Notes: generated by a model not told the origin, from the sequence alone. Counted from the stretch's first letter, positions 44,663-54,470 are shown. The stretch is DNA of 64,000 nucleotides from Firm-04 sp045600205 (GCA_045600205.1 JAZRXM010000044.1:39390-103389), one strand, 5' to 3'. Numbers and translations: made by a program.

Positions 44663-46675
44663 TTATTTGATAGCAGATACGTGATAATTCATATCTGCGT
44701 CTATGGTCAGAATTTGGTTGATGTAGTCAATTTTCGGCAGTTCAAACGCCTGTCCCATCCAATTGATGTGCAAAATGCCGTCAGATATGGAACATTCTGC
44801 GCGGGATGTCTGAAAAATCGGGAGGTTGGTACCGCAGGAAACCGGTACACTGCCGCAGATAGATTGATTATTTCGCAGATACGTAGAATCAGGCATATAG
44901 ATGCTGCCGATATCCGAAAAAGCCATGTGATAGGCGGCAATGGTCTGCGAGCGACAAAATAGCGTATCAAATGACGAAACAGCGTTGTTTTCGAGATAGC
45001 TGTGTACGTAGCTTGCAGAAACCGCACGGGTGCTGTCATCCAGAACGGCAGTGTGCCCGTCCACCATGATGATCGCCGCTGAGTATTTTTCCTTGCCGAC
45101 AATTGCAATTCGAAGCTGATTGTTGGCGGTATATTGCTCAAAAGCAAGCTGAATCGATAAAATCATGCCACACAAAACAACAGAAAAAGCAGTTGTCAAA
45201 CGGTGTCTGGTGATGCAGGCGGTCAGCAAAACGAAAACCGCACAGCAAAACAGCGTGATTTTGATTGGTTCTGCGCCAATTTGGATATGCGAATATGGCA
45301 GTTTTGCGAGCATTTTGGCAAGTGTAGTTGCCATGCGGGAGAAAAATCCCGCGGCGGGAAGCAAAAATGTGAGGACGCCGCCCGTACAGACAAACACCAG
45401 TCCAAGGTAGAGTGCGATGATCGCAAACGGCAGAATTACGAGATTTCCGATGGGGGAAAGCAGCGAGGATTCTCCGCAGAGAATGACCGATGCAGGAAAT
45501 ACCGCCACCGAAACACAGAGCAGTCCGAGAAGTTTTTTGCCAACGGACGCAAGCGGGTATATCTTTGAATTTTGGCGTGGCAGGCGGATTTTTCGTGTCA
45601 TCCACGGGGCAATCACGCCCACGCCGAGTACGCCCGAAACCGACAGCCAAAAGGATGCCGATCCGATGACATATGGCGTGAAAACGGTGCAGCAAAGCAT
45701 CGCAATGCAAAGTGAGCGCAAAGTATCGGCGCGTCGTCCAAACAATTCCGCTGATTGCGCGAATAATAGCATCAGCGCAGCGCGATAAACCGATATAGCA
45801 GAATCGACCATGATTGAAAACAGCGCAGATGCGAGTATTACAGAAACAAAGCGTACCTTTGCAGAGCAACGCAGCCGTCGAAGCAAAGCGGTCAGCAGCG
45901 TGCAAAAAAACACCAGATGAAGCCCCGAAACCGCCGTCACATGACCAATTCCCGTTTGATAAAGTGCCGCGGAGGACTCATCGGAAAGGCAGTTTTTGTC
46001 GCCAAAAAGCATTGCCAGCAGCAAACCCGCCTCATCTGAGGAAAGTGCCGCACGAATACGTGCAGTCATGTTTTCGCGGTATTTCCGTAGGCTTCGTTTG
46101 ATAGAAAAACCGCATGGTTTTGTAATTTTGATATCCTCCGCTTTGGCAACGCGCAGATACTTTCCCTGACCTGCGGCATATTGGGCAGAATGATATCGGA
46201 AATCACCGCTGATACGAGAAAATGTGGCATTCATGGTCAGCTCGTCGCCGATTTGGAATCGCTGGATCTCCTCTCCTGCGTACCAATCCGCTTCCGTGCG
46301 GATGCCGTCCACATTCATGCGCAACGTATAGCGAATGGTGTCCATACTGTAATAACGTAGATCCGTAATTTTTGCGCTGCATACAACGGAATTTCCGTCC
46401 AAAGCAAGCAGCGGCTGTCGCACCATACCATTATAAATGGTCCACGATGTACACGCGAGCAGCACACCGAATAGGCTGGCTATAATCTGTTTTGCGGTAC
46501 ATCTGAGCGTCACAAACACAGCTGTCAGCGCGAGGCAAACAGCCGTAATAATTGCAGGAAATACGCCATTATCATAGAACGCAAAAGCCGCCAGCAGCCC
46601 TGCTGTCCACGCCGCCGAAAAGCATTCTGCGCCATGGGTGCGGGCACCGCTGTCGGCTCTTGGAGTCAGGCTCAC
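44663..46675 (-). CDS. comEC: ComEC/Rec2-like DNA uptake channel
   Basis: Membrane channel for single-stranded DNA in natural transformation. 670 residues in the GTG reading: an N-terminal pair of helices, an OB-like region (about 90-190), the competence core with HVTAVSGLHLVFF and eight or more helices (about 190-520), and a C-terminal beta-lactamase-like domain (about 520-670). In that domain the metal motif HxHxDH is missing, so it is likely inactive. The start is uncertain: a longer ATG reading at 46765 overlaps the HIT gene by 80 bases, and neither start has a clear ribosome site. No comEA or comGA is nearby, so competence is not shown. Confidence 0.88.
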   Translation of the reverse strand: MSLTPRADSGARTHGAECFSAAWTAGLLAAFAFYDNGVFPAIITAVCLALTAVFVTLRCTAKQIIASLFGVLLACTSWTIYNGMVRQPLLALDGNSVVCSAKITDLRYYSMDTIRYTLRMNVDGIRTEADWYAGEEIQRFQIGDELTMNATFSRISGDFRYHSAQYAAGQGKYLRVAKAEDIKITKPCGFSIKRSLRKYRENMTARIRAALSSDEAGLLLAMLFGDKNCLSDESSAALYQTGIGHVTAVSGLHLVFFCTLLTALLRRLRCSAKVRFVSVILASALFSIMVDSAISVYRAALMLLFAQSAELFGRRADTLRSLCIAMLCCTVFTPYVIGSASFWLSVSGVLGVGVIAPWMTRKIRLPRQNSKIYPLASVGKKLLGLLCVSVAVFPASVILCGESSLLSPIGNLVILPFAIIALYLGLVFVCTGGVLTFLLPAAGFFSRMATTLAKMLAKLPYSHIQIGAEPIKITLFCCAVFVLLTACITRHRLTTAFSVVLCGMILSIQLAFEQYTANNQLRIAIVGKEKYSAAIIMVDGHTAVLDDSTRAVSASYVHSYLENNAVSSFDTLFCRSQTIAAYHMAFSDIGSIYMPDSTYLRNNQSICGSVPVSCGTNLPIFQTSRAECSISDGILHINWMGQAFELPKIDYINQILTIDADMNYHVSAIK

Positions 46676-46682
46676 GGAGCAA

Positions 46683-47030
46683 TCAGACGCCGCTCTCGGC
46701 AGACCAGCCCATCGGTTTGCCTGCAAGAACGTGGAAATGCAGGTGCGGTACGGTCTGACCGGCATCTTCGCCGCAGTTGGTCACAACGCGGAAACCGTTG
46801 CTGAGTTGATCGCGTGCGGCAACCTTTGCGATTGCAGTGAAGATTTTTCCCACAATTTCTGCATTTTCAGCAGTGATCTCGGATGCGCCGGAGATGTGCT
46901 GCTTGGGGATAAAGAGGTAATGTACGGGAGTGATCGGGTTGATATCCTTAAATGCGTAAACAAACTCGTCCTCGTAGACCTTGGTGCTGGGGATTTCGCC
47001 GGCAGCGATTTTGCAGAATAGGCAATCCAT
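46683..47030 (-). CDS. HIT-family nucleotide hydrolase
   Basis: 115 residues, MDCLFCKIAAGEIPSTKVYE and HITPVHYLFIPK-like core (ITPVHYLFIPKQHISG), ending in PHLHFHVLAG with the HxHxH triad. HIT enzymes of this type hydrolyse AMP-linked nucleotides such as AMP-amidates. AAGGAGG is eight to nine bases before the ATG at 47030. An upstream in-frame ATG at 47054 lacks a ribosome site. Between the GNAT and comEC genes. Confidence 0.95.
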   Translation of the reverse strand: MDCLFCKIAAGEIPSTKVYEDEFVYAFKDINPITPVHYLFIPKQHISGASEITAENAEIVGKIFTAIAKVAARDQLSNGFRVVTNCGEDAGQTVPHLHFHVLAGKPMGWSAESGV

Positions 47031-47043
47031 GAGAAAACCCTCC

Positions 47044-47472
47044 TTATGGTTCAAATAATTTTATAAATGGTTCCCCGCTGTATCCGCAGGCTTGCAGAAA
47101 AGCGCGTGTTTCCTTGGAATATGGGTAAGCATCTGCGCGGACACCGATGTATCCTGATTCTTTTGCCCAGTGTTCCGCTCGGGCAAGCAATGCGGTACCG
47201 ATGCCGATGCGCCGATAAGACGGGTTGACCGCCATGGATAGAATCTGCTTCATGGGGTCACAAAGGAGCGAATGAAAGTCGCAGATATGCAAATATCCGA
47301 CGAGAACATTGTCCACATCGGCAGCGTAAATGCGGTGACGGGGACTGACGCAGAGCTGTGAAAGCTTTTGCGCCGTATCAGAAGCAGAAACGGGCGTATG
47401 AAGTACTTCTCGAATCAGTCGGGAGATTGCTTTTGCATCTTCGGGATGAGCTGCTCGAATTTTTACACGCAT
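47044..47472 (-). CDS. GNAT-family N-acetyltransferase
   Basis: 142 residues with the acetyl-CoA pocket ILSMAVNPSYRRIGIGTALL and the beta-bulge YLHICDF. RADAYPYSKETRAFLQACGY is the GNAT motif B region. Substrate unknown. GAGGA lies seven bases before the ATG. Co-directional between alaS and the HIT gene; no partner protein suggests a target. Confidence 0.9.
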   Translation of the reverse strand: MRVKIRAAHPEDAKAISRLIREVLHTPVSASDTAQKLSQLCVSPRHRIYAADVDNVLVGYLHICDFHSLLCDPMKQILSMAVNPSYRRIGIGTALLARAEHWAKESGYIGVRADAYPYSKETRAFLQACGYSGEPFIKLFEP

Positions 47473-47498
47473 ACGTCCGTCCTCTTTTTACGTAAATA

Positions 47499-50138
47499 TT
47501 AGCCTTTCAGGAACTCGGCAGCGATTTGCGGCAGCTTACCGAGTGCCTCATCGACCATGTAGCTCTTGCCGATGCCGCCCATAGCGGTGTCGGGACGTCC
47601 GCCACCCTTGCCGCCGGTAATTGCGGAAATACGCTGGATCAGTTTGCCTGCGTGAGCGCCCTTTTCCATCGCGGATTTCGAGCAGACGCAGTAGAAATAG
47701 CCATCATTTTCGCCGTTGACACCAGCCAGCATTGCGATGACATTCGCTTCGCGGTCACGAATCTGGTCGCCGAGGCTTCTGAGTGTTTCAGGCTTCATAT
47801 CGGAGAGCATTGCGGAAACGATCTTGATACCATTGATTTCCTTAGCACCTGCGAACAAATCAGTAAGCTGACTGCCCGCGAGTTTGGAGTTAAGACGATC
47901 AATTTCCTTGGACTGTTCGCGGAGTTCATTTGCGACAGCCGTGCATTTCTCGGGCAGCTCGGAGAAGTTTGCGAGTTTGAGTGCTTTTGCGGAATTTGCA
48001 AGTGTCTCCTCTGCGGATTTGAGCAGTGCGAAGACATTTGTGCCGGTTGCCAGTTCAATTCTGCGGACACCTGCTGCAACGGAACTTTCCGATACGATGC
48101 GTGCCAGACCAAGCTGTGCGGTATTGGAAACGTGCGTACCACCGCAGAATTCGATAGAAGAATCGCCTGCGCGGACAACACGGACGACATTGCCGTATTT
48201 TTCACCAAACAGAGCCATTGCGCCGAGTTTCTTGGCATCGTCGATTGCCATTTCCTCCATGGTGACGGGCAGTGCTGCAAAAATCTGCTGATTGAGCAGT
48301 TCTTCGACTTTTTCAAGTTCCTGCGGGGTCATTGCGGAGAAGTGGGAGAAGTCGAAACGGCAGCGGTCTGCGTTGACCAGCTGACCTGCCTGATGGACGT
48401 GGTCGCCGAGAACCTTACGCAGAGCAGCCTGCAAAAGGTGCGCAGATGTGTGGTTTCTCATGATAGCCATACGGCGTTCCGTGTCAACCTTTGCGGTCAC
48501 GGTGCTGCCCACCGACAGAGAACCCTGCTCCAGCGTACCCATGTGCAGGAAGAATCCGTCGCCGCCCTTCTGGGTATCAGATACAGCGAAGGTACCATCG
48601 CCTTCGAGTTCGCCCATATCGCCGACCTGACCGCCGCTTTCTGCGTAGAACGGGGTCTCCGAGAGGATAACGGCAGCGTCAGTGCCCGCTTCGATGCGGT
48701 CCACAAGCTGACCATCTGCGAGAATTGCGAGGACAGTTGCTTCGCTTTCCATTTTGTCGTAGCCGACAAACTTGGTTTTTGCAAGGTCCTTCGGAATCGC
48801 AAGGTCGCCGCCCCAAGAGGTCTTGACCTTGGATGCGCGGTCAGCTCTTGCACGTTTTTTCTGCTCATCCATGAGCTGATGGAAGGCATCAACGTCAACG
48901 GTCATACCGTTTTCAGCGGCAATTTCCACGGTCAGATCAATCGGGAAACCGTAGGTATCGCTGAGCTGGAATGCATCCTGACCGGGAATGACGGTGTTTT
49001 TATCACGTTTCAGGCTGTGCATACAAGCCACGAGCATATCCATGCCGCGGTCGATGGTGCGTGCAAAGCTTTCTTCCTCGTGACGGATGATTTTGGTGAT
49101 AAGGTCTTTTTTCTCGATCAGTTCGGGGTATGCGCCGCCGTTTTCCTGAATGACGGTTTCAGCGACCTGATAGAGGAACGGTTCGCGGATGCCGAGGAGT
49201 CTGCCGTGACGGGCAGCGCGGCGCAGCAAACGCTTCAGAACGTAGCCTCTGCCCTCGTTTGCGGGGGTGATGCCGTCGCCGACCATAAAAACGGTAGAGC
49301 GGACGTGGTCGGTGATGACGCGCAGAGAAACGTCGGATTTTTCGTTGTCGTGGTATTTGACATTCGCGATCTTGCAGATATGCTGCATGATATTCTGAAC
49401 CGTATCGACTTCGAACAGGTTATCAACGCCCTGCATCGCCACAGCCAGACGTTCCAGACCCATACCGGTGTCGATGTTCTTATTTTTCATTTCCTCGTAG
49501 TGACCCTTGCCGTCGCTGTCGAACTGGGAGAACACGAGGTTCCAGATCTCGATGACGCGGTCGCAGTCAGAAGCCTGTTCAAAGGATTCAAACGGACCAT
49601 AGCTTTCACCGCGGTCGAAGTGGATCTCGGAGCAGGGACCGCAGGGACCGGAGCCGTGCTCCCAGAAGTTATCCTCTCTGCCGAGGCGGATGATGCGCTC
49701 TTTGGGCACACCGATTTTGTTCATCCAGATATTTTCAGCTTCGTCATCGCTTTCAAAAACGGTGATCCAGAGTCTGTCAGCGGGAATTTCGAGTTTTTTG
49801 GTGAGGAATTCCCAAGCCCATTCGATGGCTTCGGTCTTGAAGTAATCGCCGAAGGAGAAGTTACCGAGCATTTCAAAGAACGTGCCGTGGCGGGCAGTTT
49901 TACCGACGCGCTCGATATCAGGGGTACGGATGCACTTCTGGCAGGTGGTGACGCGGACATTGGGCGGCACAGCCTGACCGAGGAAGAATTTCTTGAGGGG
50001 AGCCATGCCCGAGTTAATCAGCAGCAGGGAGTTATCGCCCTTCGGAATCAGGGAAGAGCTGTCCATGCGGGTGTGATTTTTGCTTTCAAAGAACGAGAGA
50101 TACATCTCGCGCAGTTGATTCAGACCTGTCCATTCCAT
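47499..50138 (-). CDS. alaS: Alanyl-tRNA synthetase
   Basis: 879 residues. The class II core includes NSGMAPLKKFFLG and GREDNFWEHGSGPCGP, the editing domain NHTSAHLLQAALRKVLGDH and CGGTHVSNTAQLG, and the C-terminal oligomerisation domain ending GKLPQIAAEFLKG. ATG 50138 (MEWTGLNQLREMYLSFFE) has AAAGGA about 12 bases upstream. The leader is short, so no T-box. Own promoter. Confidence 0.98.
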   Translation of the reverse strand: MEWTGLNQLREMYLSFFESKNHTRMDSSSLIPKGDNSLLLINSGMAPLKKFFLGQAVPPNVRVTTCQKCIRTPDIERVGKTARHGTFFEMLGNFSFGDYFKTEAIEWAWEFLTKKLEIPADRLWITVFESDDEAENIWMNKIGVPKERIIRLGREDNFWEHGSGPCGPCSEIHFDRGESYGPFESFEQASDCDRVIEIWNLVFSQFDSDGKGHYEEMKNKNIDTGMGLERLAVAMQGVDNLFEVDTVQNIMQHICKIANVKYHDNEKSDVSLRVITDHVRSTVFMVGDGITPANEGRGYVLKRLLRRAARHGRLLGIREPFLYQVAETVIQENGGAYPELIEKKDLITKIIRHEEESFARTIDRGMDMLVACMHSLKRDKNTVIPGQDAFQLSDTYGFPIDLTVEIAAENGMTVDVDAFHQLMDEQKKRARADRASKVKTSWGGDLAIPKDLAKTKFVGYDKMESEATVLAILADGQLVDRIEAGTDAAVILSETPFYAESGGQVGDMGELEGDGTFAVSDTQKGGDGFFLHMGTLEQGSLSVGSTVTAKVDTERRMAIMRNHTSAHLLQAALRKVLGDHVHQAGQLVNADRCRFDFSHFSAMTPQELEKVEELLNQQIFAALPVTMEEMAIDDAKKLGAMALFGEKYGNVVRVVRAGDSSIEFCGGTHVSNTAQLGLARIVSESSVAAGVRRIELATGTNVFALLKSAEETLANSAKALKLANFSELPEKCTAVANELREQSKEIDRLNSKLAGSQLTDLFAGAKEINGIKIVSAMLSDMKPETLRSLGDQIRDREANVIAMLAGVNGENDGYFYCVCSKSAMEKGAHAGKLIQRISAITGGKGGGRPDTAMGGIGKSYMVDEALGKLPQIAAEFLKG

Positions 50139-50211
50139 GAGTATCAGGATTCCTTTCGTGTAGACAAAAATTTTCTGGAAGCGGTTATGCGGACATAACC
50201 ATACAAAATAT

Positions 50212-50240
50212 AGTATACTGCAAAACGGAGCTTTTGTCAA
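50212..50240 (-). promoter_or_regulatory. alaS promoter
   Basis: On the - strand TTGACA (50235-50240), 17-bp spacer, TATACT (50212-50217). Confidence 0.85.
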
Positions 50241-50257
50241 TCGTTTTGGATGGAAAA

Positions 50258-50295
50258 CAAAAAAAAACCGACCCGTCGTTCAAGGCGGGTCGGGA
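50258..50295 (-). terminator. Terminator of the hypothetical gene ahead of alaS
   Basis: CCGACCCG/CGGGTCGG arms (50268-50275 and 50286-50293) followed by nine T on the - strand. Confidence 0.88.
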
Positions 50296-50302
50296 TGGAA
50301 GC

Positions 50303-50824
50303 TTAGTAAATTACACGTTCTACTTTATACATCGGTTCTCCTAGTATAATTGTAAGCATGACAGAGAAGCCGTCTGTTAGGTCAACTTGATATTTGGCAC
50401 CGTGAATTATTGACATTGTTTTGCCATATTCATGACCTTGCAATGCATCCATAAAGCCAGCTTTGGGTATATCAATTACACCCAAAACTGGAGGGTATAC
50501 CTTTGCAACTTTATCAGTTGAAAGAATATAAATTTCTCCGTTAGGGGATTCAAGTTCTAAAATTTTTGAGTTTTCATCATCCTCACAGAGAAAAACTTTT
50601 GTACCAATTGGAAAATGGGAGCCTGTTGCGTATCCAACATAGTTTTGTTTTCGCTGTTTAGCGGCTTTTTTTTCGGCTTTTTTCTCAGCCTTTTCAGCTT
50701 GTCTTTCTGCTCTTGCTGCGATGTTTTCTTCTGAATTGTATTCATCTACAGCATTTGTGACTTTTTCTTTTGCACTGTTGGCAGCTTGTAGTGCCTTTTC
50801 TTTGACGTTGTCGAACATTCCCAT
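50303..50824 (-). CDS. Small protein with basic coiled coil, unknown function
   Basis: 173 residues in the reading from ATG 50824. N-terminal MGMFDNVKEKALQAANSAKE, then a Lys/Glu/Ala-rich helix (about 35-62) and a beta-rich C-terminal domain (about 65-173) with YGKTMSIIHGAKYQVDL. The start is uncertain (50857 also in frame), and the ribosome site is weak. No signal peptide or helix. Divergent from an XRE regulator with a shared control region, so probably regulated by it. AT-richer than neighbours. Family not recognised. Confidence 0.7.
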   Translation of the reverse strand: MGMFDNVKEKALQAANSAKEKVTNAVDEYNSEENIAARAERQAEKAEKKAEKKAAKQRKQNYVGYATGSHFPIGTKVFLCEDDENSKILELESPNGEIYILSTDKVAKVYPPVLGVIDIPKAGFMDALQGHEYGKTMSIIHGAKYQVDLTDGFSVMLTIILGEPMYKVERVIY

Positions 50825-50851
50825 AGTAAATTTCTCACTTTCATTTATAGT

Positions 50852-50910
50852 CATCAATCACATCTGATTGATGCTGACTATATTATAACTTATTATGACA
50901 CATTTGTCAA
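50852..50910 (-). promoter_or_regulatory. Promoter plus inverted repeat, possible XRE operator
   Basis: On the - strand TTGACA (50905-50910), 17-bp spacer, TATAAT (50882-50887). A 22-bp palindrome CATCAATCA-n4-TGATTGATG (50852-50873) lies at the predicted transcript start. A second dyad TGACA-n4-TGTCA is at 50897-50910, over the -35 box. Both are good candidates for the regulator's binding sites. Confidence 0.65.
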
Positions 50911-50959
50911 TAGTTTTCAGTCATTTGTGATAAAATATTTTTGAAAGGAAGTGTCACAT

Positions 50960-51292
50960 ATGGCTTTTTATAAGCGCATTCGCGATTTGCGGGAAGATTC
51001 GGACAAAACACAGACGGAACTCGCGGAATATCTGGGTACAACGGCGCAGTACTATGGAAAATACGAGAGCGGGGAGCGCGAAATGCCGTTTTCAAGGGCG
51101 ATTCTGCTTGCAAAATATTATCATGTGAGCCTTGATTACCTCGCAGAACTGAGTGGTCAGAAGCATTCCGATCATTTTTCGGAAACGGAAAACCATTTGC
51201 TTTCTGATTGGGCGGAGTTATCTGCGGATAATCAGAAATTGGTAAATCATATCATGCAATACCTGCTTTTGCAGCAGCGTAGCGGAGAATAA
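50960..51292 (+). CDS. XRE-family transcriptional regulator
   Basis: 110 residues from ATG 50960 (AAAGGA about ten bases upstream; a GTG at 50951 is too close). HTH domain at about 6-60 with KTQTELAEYLGTTAQYYGKYESGEREMP, split as TQTELAEYLGTTAQYYGKYE recognition, then a short C-terminal helix for dimerisation. Probably represses the divergent gene and itself. Confidence 0.88.
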   Translation: MAFYKRIRDLREDSDKTQTELAEYLGTTAQYYGKYESGEREMPFSRAILLAKYYHVSLDYLAELSGQKHSDHFSETENHLLSDWAELSADNQKLVNHIMQYLLLQQRSGE

Positions 51293-51315
51293 TTTGAGAA
51301 AAAACGAAAAAGCAC

Positions 51316-51344
51316 TTGTCAAAACGGAAAGGATATAGTATAAT
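51316..51344 (+). promoter_or_regulatory. Promoter of the YfhO-like gene
   Basis: TTGTCA (51316-51321), 17-bp spacer, TATAAT (51339-51344), followed by GGAGG at about 51400 and ATG at 51414. Confidence 0.8.
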
Positions 51345-51413
51345 AGTAAGGTATGCAATTTGTGGGAGGCGGGGAATCAGCCTTTCGCAGAAAAAGATTG
51401 GAGGACTTCAATA

Positions 51414-54400
51414 ATGGCATCTGCAGCTACAAAAGCCAAAACTGCGCCGCCGACCGTCAAGCCGAAGGGACTTGCGGGCGTACAGGCATGGTTTGGGCGC
51501 AACTGGTGCTACGTCATGGCATTCTTTGTTCCGGTGATTCTGCTTTACATCGCCTACGCAATTTTCGGGCTGACACCCTTTGGTGAACGCTCGGTTTTGT
51601 GTCTGGACCTCAATGGACAGTATATCTACTACTTTGAGGCAATCCGCGATGCGTTCTGGGGTGACGGCAGTCTGCTCTATAACTGGACAAGAAACCTTTC
51701 GGGCGATTACAGCGGTATCATCGGATACTATCTGGCAAGTCCGTTTACGTTAATCGTCATGCTGCTGCCGCGCACAATGATTCTGACCAGTATGCTGATC
51801 ATGATTCTGTGCAAACTGGGTGCGGCATCGGCAACCATGTGTTACTATCTGCGCAAATCCAAGCATGCATCTCCGCTGATTTCCGTGACGCTGGGAACCT
51901 GCTTCGGTATGTGCGCATACGGTGTCATTCAGACCATTGACCCGATGTGGCTGGATGGTCTGGTATTCCTGCCGCTGATCGCGCTGGGCGTGGAATATCT
52001 GGTGGATGACGGCAGAAAGCTGAATTATATCATTCCGCTGGCTGCGATCTGCATTGCAAACTTCTATATCGGCTTTATGTGCTGTATTTTCACGGCAATC
52101 TATTTTGTATACTACGTCTGCTTTGCATCGGACAAGATCAAGTTCAATGTCAAGGATCTGCTGCCTGTAATTCTGCGCATGGTGGGTGCAACGGTTGTTG
52201 CGATGTGCCTTGCCGCATTTATGATCCTGCCGATTTACAATGCGCTGTCGCTGGGTAAATTTGATTTTACGCAGCCTGATTACAGCTTTAAAACGCAGTT
52301 CTCTCCGCTGGAGTTTATTGCGCAGCTCAGCATCAACCAGTATAATTCCGTCAATGTCAGCGGCAAGCCTGAGATCTACTGTGGTGTGCTTGCATTCCTG
52401 ACGCTTCCGCTGTTCTTCTGCAACACGCATATTGAATTCCGCAAAAAGCTGGGTTACGGCTTCCTTTGCTTGGTCATGTTCTTCAGTATGTGGATCAAGC
52501 CGATTGATATGCGTTGGCACGGCGGACAGGTTCCGAACTGGCTGCCTTTCCGTTATTCCTTTATTTTCAGCTTTATTTTCCTGTGCATGGCGGCGATGAC
52601 GCTTCGTGCGATCCGCGGTGTGAAGAAGATTCCGCTGCTGGTATCCTACGGCGGCATTATTGCCATTATGTTCCTTGCGTACAATCAGAAATATCTGGAC
52701 ATGAAGGGCAATGAGTATATCGACATTGTGACCTGTGTCTGGGCAACGATCCTGTTTGTCGGTGTATATGTCGGCATTTTGTATCTGTTGAGCCTGAAAA
52801 ACCTGAAAAAGTCCTCGCGGCTTGGTCTGACGGTCACGCTGATGCTGATTGTATTCGGTGAACTGACATGGAATGCGGTCAACGAATTCAACGATATCCA
52901 CGATGAGGTCTGCTACTCCACAAAGAAATCCTATATGCAGTATGTGCAGACGGGCAGAGATGTGGTGGATCAGCTGGAAGAATTCGATGACAGCTTCTAT
53001 CGTTCCGAAAAGACCTATGTCCGTACCGTCAATGATAATGCAGGCTTTGGTCTGCGCGGCATTACGCATTCCAGTTCCGTGATGAATGCCAAGTGCCTGA
53101 AGTTCATCGGGGCAATGGGATATGTCAGCAGCAGCTACTATTCCAGATACGAGGGCAACACGCCGATCTCCGACTCACTTCTCGGTATCAAGTACGTGTT
53201 GGATAATGGCACCAATGAAACCACGCTGAATCCTGATTACGAATTCCAGTTCTCGCATACCTGTAAGGATCAGAGCGAGAAGGATATGGAAGTCAATGTA
53301 TATAAGAACCCTGATGCGCTTGCAATCGGCTATATGGTCAGCAATGATATTACCAGAGTCGGTTCGTTTGGCAACGATAACCCGTTCAACAGTCAGAATA
53401 TTCTGCTGAGTACCGTTTCGGGCAACACCACATTTGACAATGCCACGGGCGGATTTGATACATGGCACGAGTATTTCGAGCCGATCACAGTGACACAGGC
53501 AATGCGTCTGAATGAAGTCTATTCTGAGCCTTACGGTACACAAACCAACTACCGTGCAAATCCGAATGCAGCTGACCCGACCGTGGACATTTTCATTGAA
53601 GCGAAGTCCACAGAGCCTATTTATCTGTTCTTCCAGACAGAGAACCAGAGCAAGGTCAACCTGTGGCTGGCAGATATGTGGAATCTGGATGAGCCGACCT
53701 GTAACAACCGTGACGGCAGTCCTGCAAAGTTTGTCAGCTCGTATTTCGAAACGGATAATTACCACATTCTGCGCCTTGGTTCGTATGAACCCGGCACACA
53801 GCTTCAGCTTCGTATGACTTTGCTGACAGATGATTCGGGCAAGGAAAAGTATACGATCGTCCAGAACTTCTTCTTCTATCACTTCAATCACACGCTGTAT
53901 CAGCAGGATATCGACAAGCTCAAGACCAACCAGTGGAATCTGACCAAGAACACGGGCAGAATTCTGGAGGGCAAGATCACCGCAGAAGCGGACCAGTTGA
54001 TGATGACCTCGATTCCGTATGAGCCGGGCTGGGTTGCATACGTGGATGGTCAGAAACAGGATGTCCGCGAACTGTTCCAGGCGATGATCGGCGTTGATCT
54101 GACACCCGGTGAGCATACTGTCAAGCTGGTATTCACGCCTGTTGGTCTGCGCTACGGTATTTTCCTCCTGATCGTGGGTGTATGTGCGTGCATCTTCATT
54201 TTCTTCCAGGATCGGAAGAAGAATGCAATGGTCATTCTGCTGCGAAAGAATCACGCAAAGGGCATTTACGATCTGCCTGAGGATATGGAAGAACCCAAGG
54301 AGCAAAAGAGTGTTCTGAATATGTGGAAATCTTCTGATTCGGTCAAGGACAGCGGCTCCGAAAAGGTATCGGTTGCGGATGAGATCCGAAAACTGAAAGC

Positions 54401-54470
54401 ACTGTATGACGAGGGCGTCATCACGCAAGAGGAATTTGAAGCACAGAAGAAGAAGCTGCTCAATTCCTGA
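51414..54470 (+). CDS. YfhO-family membrane protein with C-terminal SHOCT motif
   Basis: 1018 residues. About a dozen membrane helices in the first 480, including the outer loop CLDLNGQYIYYFEAIRDAFW and GDYSGIIGYYLASPF, family marks of YfhO. A large outer region of about 500 residues follows, a last helix near 910-930, then a cytoplasmic tail. YfhO in Bacillus glycosylates lipoteichoic acid with undecaprenyl sugar. The end, ADEIRKLKALYDEGVITQEE followed by FEAQKKKLL, is a SHOCT motif, an oligomerisation tag not usual on YfhO. Start ATG 51414 with GGAGG nine bases upstream. Confidence 0.88.
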   Translation: MASAATKAKTAPPTVKPKGLAGVQAWFGRNWCYVMAFFVPVILLYIAYAIFGLTPFGERSVLCLDLNGQYIYYFEAIRDAFWGDGSLLYNWTRNLSGDYSGIIGYYLASPFTLIVMLLPRTMILTSMLIMILCKLGAASATMCYYLRKSKHASPLISVTLGTCFGMCAYGVIQTIDPMWLDGLVFLPLIALGVEYLVDDGRKLNYIIPLAAICIANFYIGFMCCIFTAIYFVYYVCFASDKIKFNVKDLLPVILRMVGATVVAMCLAAFMILPIYNALSLGKFDFTQPDYSFKTQFSPLEFIAQLSINQYNSVNVSGKPEIYCGVLAFLTLPLFFCNTHIEFRKKLGYGFLCLVMFFSMWIKPIDMRWHGGQVPNWLPFRYSFIFSFIFLCMAAMTLRAIRGVKKIPLLVSYGGIIAIMFLAYNQKYLDMKGNEYIDIVTCVWATILFVGVYVGILYLLSLKNLKKSSRLGLTVTLMLIVFGELTWNAVNEFNDIHDEVCYSTKKSYMQYVQTGRDVVDQLEEFDDSFYRSEKTYVRTVNDNAGFGLRGITHSSSVMNAKCLKFIGAMGYVSSSYYSRYEGNTPISDSLLGIKYVLDNGTNETTLNPDYEFQFSHTCKDQSEKDMEVNVYKNPDALAIGYMVSNDITRVGSFGNDNPFNSQNILLSTVSGNTTFDNATGGFDTWHEYFEPITVTQAMRLNEVYSEPYGTQTNYRANPNAADPTVDIFIEAKSTEPIYLFFQTENQSKVNLWLADMWNLDEPTCNNRDGSPAKFVSSYFETDNYHILRLGSYEPGTQLQLRMTLLTDDSGKEKYTIVQNFFFYHFNHTLYQQDIDKLKTNQWNLTKNTGRILEGKITAEADQLMMTSIPYEPGWVAYVDGQKQDVRELFQAMIGVDLTPGEHTVKLVFTPVGLRYGIFLLIVGVCACIFIFFQDRKKNAMVILLRKNHAKGIYDLPEDMEEPKEQKSVLNMWKSSDSVKDSGSEKVSVADEIRKLKALYDEGVITQEEFEAQKKKLLNS

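Noticed and set aside
47526..50198. 890-codon + strand open frame opposite alaS
   Set aside because: Antisense shadow; composition follows alaS codons.
50139..50211. T-box leader for alaS
   Set aside because: The leader is only about 70 bases with no specifier or antiterminator structure.
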